Source: JBGTHB01 sp041746415 (GTDB lineage Bacteria > Pseudomonadota > Gammaproteobacteria > Coxiellales > Coxiellaceae). Taken from it: a stretch of DNA of 17,730 bases. Positions 1-7,402 of this stretch are shown piece by piece (within the stretch, counting starts at the first letter, position 1; every line of letters begins with the position of its first letter). The notes beneath the pieces are model-generated. The model was not told where the DNA came from and made no database searches. It saw only the letters and a program-made list of their open reading frames with translations. Where the stretch lies: positions 1-17,730 of the forward strand of contig JBGTHB010000183.1 in assembly GCA_041746415.1 (NCBI GenBank), given 5' to 3'. Made by a program: the position numbers and the translations under genes.

Positions 1-107
1 AATATTAATGAGAAGTGGACCAATAAAAATTTAGAACCCACGATATTAATACCGACCATGACTTGGGCGGTAAATAAGGCAATGTAGGCAGCAGGTGATG
101 TTTTCAT
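1..107 (-). CDS. Probable EamA/DMT-family transporter, N-terminal fragment
   Basis: Reading the minus strand from ATG at 107-105 gives 35 codons open to the window edge. The peptide begins MKTSPAAYIALFTAQVMVG and continues as one hydrophobic helix (about residues 6-30) with the Gly-Ile-Asn and Lys spacing often seen in helix 1 of EamA/DMT drug-metabolite transporters. These are inner-membrane exporters or importers with ten helices and no ATPase. No good Shine-Dalgarno precedes the ATG. It lies 83 bases downstream of the amino-acid permease stop on the same strand, with no terminator visible between them, so the two could be co-transcribed. The family call rests on a single helix; another multi-helix membrane protein is possible. 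Confidence 0.55.
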   Translation of the reverse strand, partial: MKTSPAAYIALFTAQVMVGINIVGSKFLLVHFSLI

Positions 108-190
108 GTTATGAGGAACTATAGTATAGAATGCGTGCTACAAACACATCGGCTAGGTTAAATGGGCACAGCAAAACATAGGCCAGCTTT

Positions 191-1813
191 TTAATCCAGC
201 GGTGCGCTTGGTACCTGTTTTAATTCTTGAATATAGGCTTGTGTTTCGCTAGCGTGCAAGCGAAAGCGGCAAGCTAAGAAAATCGTTATGAGACAGTTGA
301 CGGCTAGAATTGACATAGCCCAACCATTACTAATTAAATTACGGCCGCCACCAAAATCACCAAAATAAGACACAACGATTAACACACTAAAATAGGGCCA
401 GATCCAAGCTGACTCAAGTAAATTCAAATTGGTTAGCTCAGTTTTATTGCTCATGCTGCGATGCACAAACAACACTACCAAGCCCATGACTAAGGCAATG
501 GACAGTTTGAATAAAATTGCCCAGCCACACCAATAAATAAGTAAGGTGCAAAAATAAAAAGCGATACTTGACCACACGTTTCCTAGCGGTAATTTGAAAG
601 GGCGGTGCAATTCTTTGGCTTGGGCGCGTAAGGTGATTAAGCAAATAGGACCCACCGCATAGGTAACTGCCATGATAGAAGCTAAAAAACTTACCATCGA
701 GTTCCAGCCAGGTAACGGCAAAAACATCAGCATGCCTAAAACAAAATTCACCCCAATGGCAAACATTGGGCTGCCGTCTTTGGTTACTGACATAAAAATT
801 TTTGGCAGCTGTTGATTTTTGCTCATGCCGAATAAAGAGCGCGACGCACTGCTGACATAAATCAACCCAGAAGCCATAGGAGCAATAATAGCGCCAGCAT
901 AAAGTAAGGGCATAAGATAAGTAAGATGATCATTCATCACCACAGATGCTAGGGGACTGTTCGCCCCTTTTAAGCTCAGTTGTTGCCAGCCGTGCAGTAA
1001 GTTATGTGGGTTCAAAGAAGAAAGCAAACTAAATTGCAGCATTAAATAAAGCAGCATGGATACTAATATGGAGCCAATCACCGCGACAGGCAAGGCGATA
1101 TGAGGGCGTTTGGCTTCGCCAGCTAATTCACACGCTTGTTTAAAACCATTGAAAGCAAAAACAATACCGCCAGTCGTGATAGCGGCAATCACGCCATGCC
1201 AGCCCATGGGCATAAAAGTGGAACCACCCGCATGAATGACGCGGTGCCAGGTAAAGAATTCACTTAAGATGATCACGCCGATGATGATTGGAATTGCAAT
1301 TTTAAAAACAGTTAATACGCTATTCGCTTGCATGAGCCAGCGCAATGAAAAAACATTGAGGGCGCTGGCAAACAACATAATAACGAAAGCCAGAGCATAC
1401 CCGTGACTTGCTAGCGCACCATCTTGATGCAATAAGCTAGGAAAAAAATAACTTAAATATTGCAGCACTGCTTGTGTTTCAGTTGGGGGGAGAGAAGCGT
1501 ATGAAAGCCATATCATCCATGAAAAAAAGAAACTCACTAATGTGCCATGGGTGTAATGGGGGATACGGGTGCTCGAACCTGTGATAGGCAACATCGAACT
1601 GAGTTCAGCGAACACGAAGGCGATGACCACCATCATAGCGCCGCCGATCAGCCACGAAATTAAACTAGCTGGGCCAGCTAGCATGGAGGTGTAATAAGCC
1701 GCGAATAACCATCCAGAACCGATAATAGCGCTAATAGAACTAAATAAAAGCGCAAAAATAGATATTTGTCGTTGCATATCAACTATTCTGTCAGTTTTTG
1801 CTTGGCTTGTCAT
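191..1813 (-). CDS. APC-superfamily amino-acid permease
   Basis: A 540-aa polytopic inner-membrane protein with about 12-14 hydrophobic segments. The first helix carries the APC substrate-binding pattern SAIIGSGWLFA, with an unwound Gly-Ser-Gly, followed by an acidic AELSSMLP segment like the family's second helix. The FAFNGFKQACELAGE segment matches the conserved helix 6 and loop of amino-acid/polyamine/organocation transporters. It probably imports an amino acid by proton symport; the substrate cannot be read from the sequence, though the length and pattern resemble aspartate:proton symporter-like permeases. Start choice is uncertain: ATG at 1813-1811 has no Shine-Dalgarno, and the internal Met13 is no better. 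It is divergent from polA across a 119-bp gap. Uptake of host or environmental amino acids is the likely role. Confidence 0.85.
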   Translation of the reverse strand: MTSQAKTDRIVDMQRQISIFALLFSSISAIIGSGWLFAAYYTSMLAGPASLISWLIGGAMMVVIAFVFAELSSMLPITGSSTRIPHYTHGTLVSFFFSWMIWLSYASLPPTETQAVLQYLSYFFPSLLHQDGALASHGYALAFVIMLFASALNVFSLRWLMQANSVLTVFKIAIPIIIGVIILSEFFTWHRVIHAGGSTFMPMGWHGVIAAITTGGIVFAFNGFKQACELAGEAKRPHIALPVAVIGSILVSMLLYLMLQFSLLSSLNPHNLLHGWQQLSLKGANSPLASVVMNDHLTYLMPLLYAGAIIAPMASGLIYVSSASRSLFGMSKNQQLPKIFMSVTKDGSPMFAIGVNFVLGMLMFLPLPGWNSMVSFLASIMAVTYAVGPICLITLRAQAKELHRPFKLPLGNVWSSIAFYFCTLLIYWCGWAILFKLSIALVMGLVVLFVHRSMSNKTELTNLNLLESAWIWPYFSVLIVVSYFGDFGGGRNLISNGWAMSILAVNCLITIFLACRFRLHASETQAYIQELKQVPSAPLD

Positions 1814-1832
1814 GGTTGTATTTTAAAAAATG

Positions 1833-1842
1833 CTTTGCAAAG
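1833..1842. promoter_or_regulatory. Palindrome CTTTGCAAAG between the divergent permease and polA genes
   Basis: A perfect 10-bp palindrome, with TGC and GCA flanks that pair if one base is bulged, lies in the 119-bp divergent gap, 20 bases upstream of the permease ATG. A related GCACTTTGCAC follows at 1850-1860, so TTTGC occurs twice with an 18-base period. It could be an operator for the permease. AT-rich 10-mers of this kind can also arise by chance, and no regulator gene is adjacent. Confidence 0.25.
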
Positions 1843-1895
1843 GCACTGAGCACTTTGCACAAATTTCATTGCATAGCGGGTGCGTCAAAAAAAAT

Positions 1896-1924
1896 TTCGC
1901 ATCTGTATTAGCCGCGGGTATAAT
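1896..1924 (+). promoter_or_regulatory. polA promoter, predicting a leaderless or near-leaderless mRNA
   Basis: -35 TTCGCA (1896-1901, four of six consensus bases), a 17-base spacer and a perfect -10 TATAAT (1919-1924). The polA ATG begins 8 bases after the -10, where transcription normally starts, and there is no Shine-Dalgarno in the interval. The same TTCGCA -35 with a 17-base spacer occurs at the glmS promoter in this window, which supports the assignment. Confidence 0.7.
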
Positions 1925-1932
1925 CGAACGCT

Positions 1933-4641
1933 ATGACAAACAACACTCTTATTTTAGTTGATGGTTCTTCGTATTTATTTCGCGCTTATTATGCCTTGCC
2001 AGCGTTAACAAATTCAAAAGGTAAACCAACTGGTGCAATTTATGGCGTGATCAGTATGCTGCGTAAATTGTTAAGTGATTACGCTTCGCCCCACGTGGCT
2101 GTGGTGTTTGATCCGAAAGGCAAAACATTTCGGCATGAACTGTATCAAGCTTACAAAGCGAATCGTGCTGTGATGCCAGATGAGTTGGCGCAGCAAATTG
2201 CGCCGTTGCATGAAATTATCAAAGCGATGGGATTGCCGCTGATCATTGAGCCAGGCATTGAAGCCGATGATGTTATTGGTACATTAACTAAGCGGGCTAC
2301 AAAAAATGGCATGAAGGTGTTAATTTCAACCGGCGATAAAGACATCGCCCAATTAGTTGATGCTAACGTAACGCTTATTAATACCATGACAAATGTATTA
2401 ATGGATTCACAAGGCGTGGTAGAAAAATTTGGGGTAAAGCCAGATCAAATCATTGATTATTTAGCATTGATTGGTGATACCTCCGATAACGTTCCTGGTG
2501 TGCCAAAAGTGGGGCCAAAAACAGCAGTAAAATGGTTAACGCAATATCATTCCATTCAAAATATTGTGCAGCATGCAACAGAGATAGGCGGTAAAGTTGG
2601 CGAAAATTTACGAGAATTTATTCCTCAGTTACCGCTGTCAGTTGAGTTGGTGACAATTAAAACGGATATAGCGTTGACGCAGTCTGAGGAATCATTGTGC
2701 TTAAAGCAACCCGATCACGCACAACTGCAGTACTGGTTTGCTGAGTTGGAATTTAAAAAATGGTTAGCAGATGTTTCAGACGCACAAAATCAGCCCGTGT
2801 CTGTGGCAATAACGCCAACAACAAAAACCGCAAGTCATTCTCATTATGACGTTATTTTAGATCAAGATTCGTGGCGCAAGTGGCAGCGTATTTTACAACA
2901 AGCCACTACCTTTGCCTTTGATACGGAAACAACCAGCATCGAAGCCATGCAAGCACGTTTAGTCGGCTTATCTTTTGCGGTAGAAAATAAAGCGGCGTAT
3001 GTACCATTACGTCACGATTACGCTGGTGCGCCAACGCAATTGACGGCCGCTGCATTTTTAAAAGAATTAGCACCATTTTTGCAGGACCCACAAAAAACAG
3101 TGGTGGGACAAAATCTCAAATACGATATTGAAGTAATGCGCCACGAAGGTGTGGAAATTAGCGCATCATTGCGTGATACGTTGCTTGAATCTTATGTTAT
3201 CAATTCAACCGCGTCACGGCATAGTTTAGATGCATTGGCAAAAAATTATTTAGATAAAGATACCGTTACTTTTGAAGCGATTGCGGGAAAAGGAACAAAG
3301 CAATTAACGTTTAATGAAATTGCGATTGAAACAGCAGCGCATTACGCCGCAGAAGACGCCGATGTAGCACTGCAACTGGATCGCGTTTTGTATCCGCAAA
3401 TAACGGCAGTAACAGCGTATCAAAAAGTATTTAGTGAAATTGAAATGCCGCTTATGCCAATTTTGGCGCGTATGGAATATCGTGGCGTGTTGATTGATGC
3501 AGCACTACTGGAAAAGCAAAGCCAAACGCTAGCGCACGCTATTGCTGAATACGAACAAAAAGCGTATGCACTGGCAGGTGAGCAATTTAATTTAAGTTCA
3601 CCTAAACAGTTGCAAGAAATTTTATATGACAAAATGAAAATCCCCGTGTTGAAAAAAACACCGGGCGGGCAACCTTCTACAGCTGAGCCTGTGCTGCAAG
3701 ATTTGTCGCATGACTATGAATTGCCCGCGGTAATTTTGCATTACCGTTCATTGGCGAAACTAAAATCAACTTACACCGATAAATTGCCGCAGCAAATTAA
3801 TGCTAAGACAGGACGCGTTCATACTTCTTATAATCAAGCAGTGACCTCAACAGGCCGTTTGTCATCAAATAATCCTAATTTGCAAAACATTCCAATTCGT
3901 ACTCAAGAAGGACGTCGCATTCGCGAAGCATTTATTGCACCAGCGGGATTTAAAATTGTTGCGGCTGATTATTCGCAAGTTGAATTACGTATTGTGGCGC
4001 ATATTTCTCAAGACCCGGGGTTGTTAAATGCCTTCAAACACAATCAAGATGTGCATGCTGCCACAGCGAGTGAAGTATTTGGCATTGCTTTGGATAAAGT
4101 GACAGCAGAGCACCGCCGTGCAGCAAAAGCCATTAATTTTGGTTTGCTGTATGGGATGTCAGCTTTTGGCTTAGCAAAGCAATTGGGTATCGGCCGCAAT
4201 GAAGCGCAGCAACATATGGATGTGTATTTTAAAAAATATCCCAAGGTGCACGCTTATATGGAGCAAGCGCGTCAACTCGCGTGCGCACAAGGCTATGTTG
4301 AAACATTGTTTGGTCGGCGGTTGTATATTCCGCTGATTCAATCTAAAAATCGCATGCAAAAAATGGCAGCGGAGCGTGCAGCCATTAATGCGCCGATGCA
4401 GGGCACAGCAGCGGACATTATCAAAATTGCGATGATTAATGTCGACCGTTGGTTGCGCGAAGAAAAAATAGCCGCGCATATGGTGATGCAGGTACACGAT
4501 GAATTAATTTTTGAAGTTGACGAAAATGCACTGCAGACGGTAGTGGCAAGCGTTAAACAACTTATGCAAAACGCGGTTGAACTGTCTGTGCCATTGATTG
4601 TGGATGTTGGCATTGGTGATAACTGGGGCGCGGCCCATTGA
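1933..4641 (+). CDS. polA: DNA polymerase I
   Basis: A 902-aa replication and repair polymerase (928 aa in E. coli) that removes RNA primers and fills gaps. The 5' nuclease domain (about 1-290) starts LVDGSSYLFRAYYALP. The 3'-5' exonuclease domain (about 300-490) keeps all catalytic residues: D330 and E332 (DTET), D398, Y471 and D475, so proofreading should be active. The polymerase domain has motif A DYSQVELR (D679), the O-helix RRAAKAINFGLLYG (K732, F736) and motif C QVHDE (D856, E857). ATG 1933 is the natural start because the hydrophobic first strand of the nuclease follows directly. No ribosome binding site precedes it; see the promoter at 1896-1924. The TGA is followed four bases later by the tandem repeat. 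No defects seen. Confidence 0.98.
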   Translation: MTNNTLILVDGSSYLFRAYYALPALTNSKGKPTGAIYGVISMLRKLLSDYASPHVAVVFDPKGKTFRHELYQAYKANRAVMPDELAQQIAPLHEIIKAMGLPLIIEPGIEADDVIGTLTKRATKNGMKVLISTGDKDIAQLVDANVTLINTMTNVLMDSQGVVEKFGVKPDQIIDYLALIGDTSDNVPGVPKVGPKTAVKWLTQYHSIQNIVQHATEIGGKVGENLREFIPQLPLSVELVTIKTDIALTQSEESLCLKQPDHAQLQYWFAELEFKKWLADVSDAQNQPVSVAITPTTKTASHSHYDVILDQDSWRKWQRILQQATTFAFDTETTSIEAMQARLVGLSFAVENKAAYVPLRHDYAGAPTQLTAAAFLKELAPFLQDPQKTVVGQNLKYDIEVMRHEGVEISASLRDTLLESYVINSTASRHSLDALAKNYLDKDTVTFEAIAGKGTKQLTFNEIAIETAAHYAAEDADVALQLDRVLYPQITAVTAYQKVFSEIEMPLMPILARMEYRGVLIDAALLEKQSQTLAHAIAEYEQKAYALAGEQFNLSSPKQLQEILYDKMKIPVLKKTPGGQPSTAEPVLQDLSHDYELPAVILHYRSLAKLKSTYTDKLPQQINAKTGRVHTSYNQAVTSTGRLSSNNPNLQNIPIRTQEGRRIREAFIAPAGFKIVAADYSQVELRIVAHISQDPGLLNAFKHNQDVHAATASEVFGIALDKVTAEHRRAAKAINFGLLYGMSAFGLAKQLGIGRNEAQQHMDVYFKKYPKVHAYMEQARQLACAQGYVETLFGRRLYIPLIQSKNRMQKMAAERAAINAPMQGTAADIIKIAMINVDRWLREEKIAAHMVMQVHDELIFEVDENALQTVVASVKQLMQNAVELSVPLIVDVGIGDNWGAAH

Positions 4642-4645
4642 GGGC

Positions 4646-4710
4646 TGACTATTCCGGGATCCATACCGCTTTGGTCTTGACTATTCCGGGATCCGTGCCA
4701 TAATGGCCAG
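4646..4710 (+). repeat. Tandem direct repeat, two copies with 32-bp period, between polA and the DUF4143 gene
   Basis: The 17-mer TGACTATTCCGGGATCC occurs at 4646-4662 and again at 4678-4694. The following 15 bases of each unit match at 8 positions, so the region reads as two 32-bp units. The second copy contains the -35 hexamer of the downstream gene. The tail of unit 2 holds an odd palindrome, GCCAT-A-ATGGC (4697-4707), over the -10. The arrangement fits an operator placed on a promoter, possibly for autoregulation; it could also be a scrap of a genomic repeat. Confidence 0.75.
4678..4704 (+). promoter_or_regulatory. Promoter of the DUF4143 ATPase gene, predicting a leaderless mRNA
   Basis: -35 TTGACT (4678-4683, five of six consensus bases), a 15-base spacer and -10 CATAAT (4699-4704, five of six). 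ATG 4711 starts 7 bases after the -10 ends, at the expected transcription start. The bases between, GGCCAG, hold no Shine-Dalgarno. The spacer is shorter than the 17-base optimum, which fits a weak or activator/repressor-tuned promoter. Confidence 0.55.
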
Positions 4711-5838
4711 ATGAAAAGATATCTGGAATCCTTAGTTAAGAAAGATTTACCCACTAAAATCGTATTAATGAGCGGTCCAAGGCAATGTGGGAAAACGACG
4801 GTTTCAAAACAGCTGACTGCCTCTTATGATTACCTTAATTTTGATGCGGCAGAAGACCGTCAGATCATGCAAGATAAGGCTTGGGACCGAAATAAGACCC
4901 TGATAATTTTTGATGAATTACACAAGTTGCCAAATTGGAAGCAATGGTTAAAAGGTGTTTACGACACAGAGGGGATCCCGCCACAACTTTTAGTAACCGG
5001 CAGCGCTAAACTGGATACGTATCGTAAAATGGGTGATTCACTTGCTGGGCGTTTTTTTCAGTTTCGTTTGCACACGGTTGATTTAAAAGAAGCGCTGCGT
5101 TATTGGCAGGATGATCCTGAAATTGTTTTTGAGCGTTTAATGCACTGTTCTGGCTTTCCCGAGCCATTCTTAAAAGGCAGTGAGACTTATTATAAGCGTT
5201 GGCAGCGCAGTCATTTAGATATTATCTTGCGGCAGGATTTGTTGGATCTATATGCTGTACAAGATATTAAATCCATAGAGATTTTGGTTCACTTGCTTAA
5301 AAAGCAAGTCGGTAGCAGCCTCTCTTACGCTAATCTTGCAAACGATTTACAAAAAGATGAGACCACAATTAAGCGTTGGTTGCAGTTATTGGAAAATTTG
5401 TATGTTATTTACCGTGTTACACCATTTCATAAGAACATTGCACGCTCATTGTTGAAAGCGCCAAAATATTATTTTTATGATCACATGCAAGCAAATCCTG
5501 AGGGTGGAGCACGTTTAGAAAATGCGGTGGCGAATGCTATTTTAAAGGAACTGAATTATTTAGAGGATGTTCAAGGAAAAAATACACAGCTTTATTACCT
5601 GAGAACAAAAGAAGGCAGTGAAATTGATTTTTTAATTGAAATTGATGGTGTTCCCGTTTGCCTGCTTGAAGTAAAAACGCAAGATGATTCACCAGCAAAG
5701 GCGTTTAGCCATTTCAGTGCTTTTTTGCCTAAGGCTAAAAAATTGCAGTTAGTTTTAAAGCTGAAACGTGCTAAAACATACGATAATGGATTACAAATTC
5801 AACCACTGGTTAAATGGCTAAGCACATTGGCTTTTTAA
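4711..5838 (+). CDS. AAA+ ATPase with DUF4143 domain (COG1373 type)
   Basis: A 375-aa cytoplasmic protein of the widespread but poorly understood COG1373 group. An N-terminal AAA ATPase has Walker A GPRQCGKT (22-29), Walker B LIIFDE (D68, E69) and a VTGSAKLD sensor-like segment. The middle (about 195-245) has a winged-helix-like stretch. The C-terminal DUF4143 region carries a PD-(D/E)XK-like pattern, D306 in GSEIDFLI and E320-x-K322 in LLEVKT, so a nuclease-like fold is expected. Whether it cuts DNA is unknown. It has its own promoter overlapping a tandem repeat and no ribosome binding site. The sugar-porter gene begins 27 bases after its stop and may be read through from it. No function in sugar transport is implied; genes of this group are often scattered, laterally moved singletons. 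Confidence 0.9.
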   Translation: MKRYLESLVKKDLPTKIVLMSGPRQCGKTTVSKQLTASYDYLNFDAAEDRQIMQDKAWDRNKTLIIFDELHKLPNWKQWLKGVYDTEGIPPQLLVTGSAKLDTYRKMGDSLAGRFFQFRLHTVDLKEALRYWQDDPEIVFERLMHCSGFPEPFLKGSETYYKRWQRSHLDIILRQDLLDLYAVQDIKSIEILVHLLKKQVGSSLSYANLANDLQKDETTIKRWLQLLENLYVIYRVTPFHKNIARSLLKAPKYYFYDHMQANPEGGARLENAVANAILKELNYLEDVQGKNTQLYYLRTKEGSEIDFLIEIDGVPVCLLEVKTQDDSPAKAFSHFSAFLPKAKKLQLVLKLKRAKTYDNGLQIQPLVKWLSTLAF

Positions 5839-5865
5839 CCGCATGGTTTATTAATAGGATTGAAT

Positions 5866-7266
5866 ATGAATGGATTGTTTGCTCGACAAAAACTGTGGTT
5901 ATTAGGTGTTGCCATGTTGGTTGGTGTGGGCGGCATTTTGTATGGTTATGATATTGGTGTGATTTCAGGTGCAATGTTGTTTTTTCGCCACAGCATTCCA
6001 ATGACAGACACGCAAGCCGGCATTATTGTCGGTGCTGTTTTAGCAGGAGGATTAATTGGCACGTTAATCACCGGTCCTTTAGCGGATCGCTTTGGGCGAC
6101 GCATGATGATTGCCGCTGCTAGTATTATTTTTATTGGTGGTGTCATGTGTATTTTACTGGCGCATTCATTTGTCACTATGTTGTGTGCGCGCTTGTTATT
6201 GGGTGTGGGCGTTGGAGTGGTGGCAGTTGCGGTGCCGTTGTATGTCACTGAAATGGTGCCAAAAGAAAGTCGTGGCCTTTATGTGACTTTTTTCCAGCTA
6301 TTTTTAACTTTCGGGATAGTGCTTGCTTATTTAATTGATTTGCACTTTACCGCTACCGGTAATTGGCGTGCGATGTTTGGTGTGGTATTAGTGCCGGCCA
6401 TCATTTTATTGATCGGAGTGATAAATTTACCTGAGTCACCACGCTGGCTGATTGCACAAGGTAAATTAGCAAAGGCGCGTTATGTTTTAGGTCGAACGCG
6501 CTCAAAATCACGGGCAGAGTTGGATCTGCATGTTATTTACGAAAGCATTAAATTAACCGATGGCACTTGGCGCGAGTTGTTTTCAAAAAAACTGTCGTTA
6601 CCCTTATCTATAGGGGTGTTGATTGCGATTTTAAATCAATGGACAGGTATTAATTCTTTCTTGCAATACGCCCCTGATATTTTAAAACAAGCAGGTTTGG
6701 GTTCTAATTTTGCCTCCATGATGGGCTCCGTTGGTATTGGCGGAGTTAATTTTCTGTGTACTTTAGTAGCGCTATTGTTGATTGATCGAATTGGTCGTAA
6801 GCCGTTGCTCATTATTGGCACCCTTGGTATTTTTACCGCAGAAATCTATCTAGGCATTATTAGTAAACTGTCATTGCCAGCGGTGACGATAGGATGGTTG
6901 TCTTTGGGTGGATTGCTGGGGTTTATTATCTTTTATGCTATTGGGCCGGGCGTAGTGGTGTGGCTGGCAATTTCAGAATTATTACCCACGCGGGTGCGGG
7001 GTAAAGCTATGGCGTTGTGTTTGTTTTTTAATTCTTTAGCGGGCACAGCTTTGGCGAGTTTTTTCTTAGATTTACGCGATGTGTTTGGTATGACGGGTCT
7101 ATATTGGTTGTGCGCCGCAGCCAGTTGCTGTTATTTTTTGGTAACATTATATCTTTTGCCGGAAACAAAAGCGCGCTCATTGGAAGATATACAGCGTTAC
7201 TTTCGTAACCAACATGCACAAGAGCAACCCACTACGCCTATCGCTACCAAAGATTTCCCTTTCTAG
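5866..7266 (+). CDS. MFS sugar porter (sugar:H+ symporter family)
   Basis: A 466-aa, 12-helix inner-membrane sugar importer. Family signatures in order: GYDIGVISGAM in helix 1, DRFGRR (74-79) in the helix 2-3 loop, PESPRW (189-194) after helix 6, DRIGRK (307-312) in the helix 8-9 loop and PETK (432-435) after helix 12. These place it with XylE/GalP/AraE-type porters. The helix 7 sugar-binding Gln-Gln pair reads Asn-Gln here (N257, Q258, followed by WTGIN), so the substrate may differ from the usual xylose or galactose. ATG 5866 is preferred to TTG 5860 because AGGA at 5856-5859 sits six bases before the ATG. It lies 27 bases after the DUF4143 gene. A sugar-lactonase-family gene lies four genes downstream. 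Confidence 0.92.
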   Translation: MNGLFARQKLWLLGVAMLVGVGGILYGYDIGVISGAMLFFRHSIPMTDTQAGIIVGAVLAGGLIGTLITGPLADRFGRRMMIAAASIIFIGGVMCILLAHSFVTMLCARLLLGVGVGVVAVAVPLYVTEMVPKESRGLYVTFFQLFLTFGIVLAYLIDLHFTATGNWRAMFGVVLVPAIILLIGVINLPESPRWLIAQGKLAKARYVLGRTRSKSRAELDLHVIYESIKLTDGTWRELFSKKLSLPLSIGVLIAILNQWTGINSFLQYAPDILKQAGLGSNFASMMGSVGIGGVNFLCTLVALLLIDRIGRKPLLIIGTLGIFTAEIYLGIISKLSLPAVTIGWLSLGGLLGFIIFYAIGPGVVVWLAISELLPTRVRGKAMALCLFFNSLAGTALASFFLDLRDVFGMTGLYWLCAAASCCYFLVTLYLLPETKARSLEDIQRYFRNQHAQEQPTTPIATKDFPF

Positions 7267-7402
7267 CTAACAAACGGAAGCCATGGCGACATTGGCCTTT
7301 TTCTTGCGAGCGGCGGAGCGAATAAAATGGTCGTTTTTCTGCAAATTCAGTTAAATATATGCTATATATCATACTATGTAACTGTTTCACACGGAGGTGT
7401 GC

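Noticed and set aside
4646..4694. CRISPR-like repeat pair
   Set aside because: Only two copies with a 15-base interval, located on a promoter, and no cas gene; a promoter/operator repeat explains it better.
5837..5848. AACC-gcat-GGTT hairpin between the DUF4143 and porter genes
   Set aside because: Only four pairs and no following T-run; expected by chance.
7280..7305. Possible terminator after the sugar porter (AAGCCA/TGGCCTT followed by T's)
   Set aside because: The stem is short with a bulged C and the T-run is only five bases; too weak to list as a feature.
7340..7376. Promoter for the secretion operon in the AT-rich stretch with TATATA and TACTAT
   Set aside because: Several -10-like words are present, but none has a convincing -35 at 16-18 bases. 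A promoter is likely somewhere here but cannot be placed.
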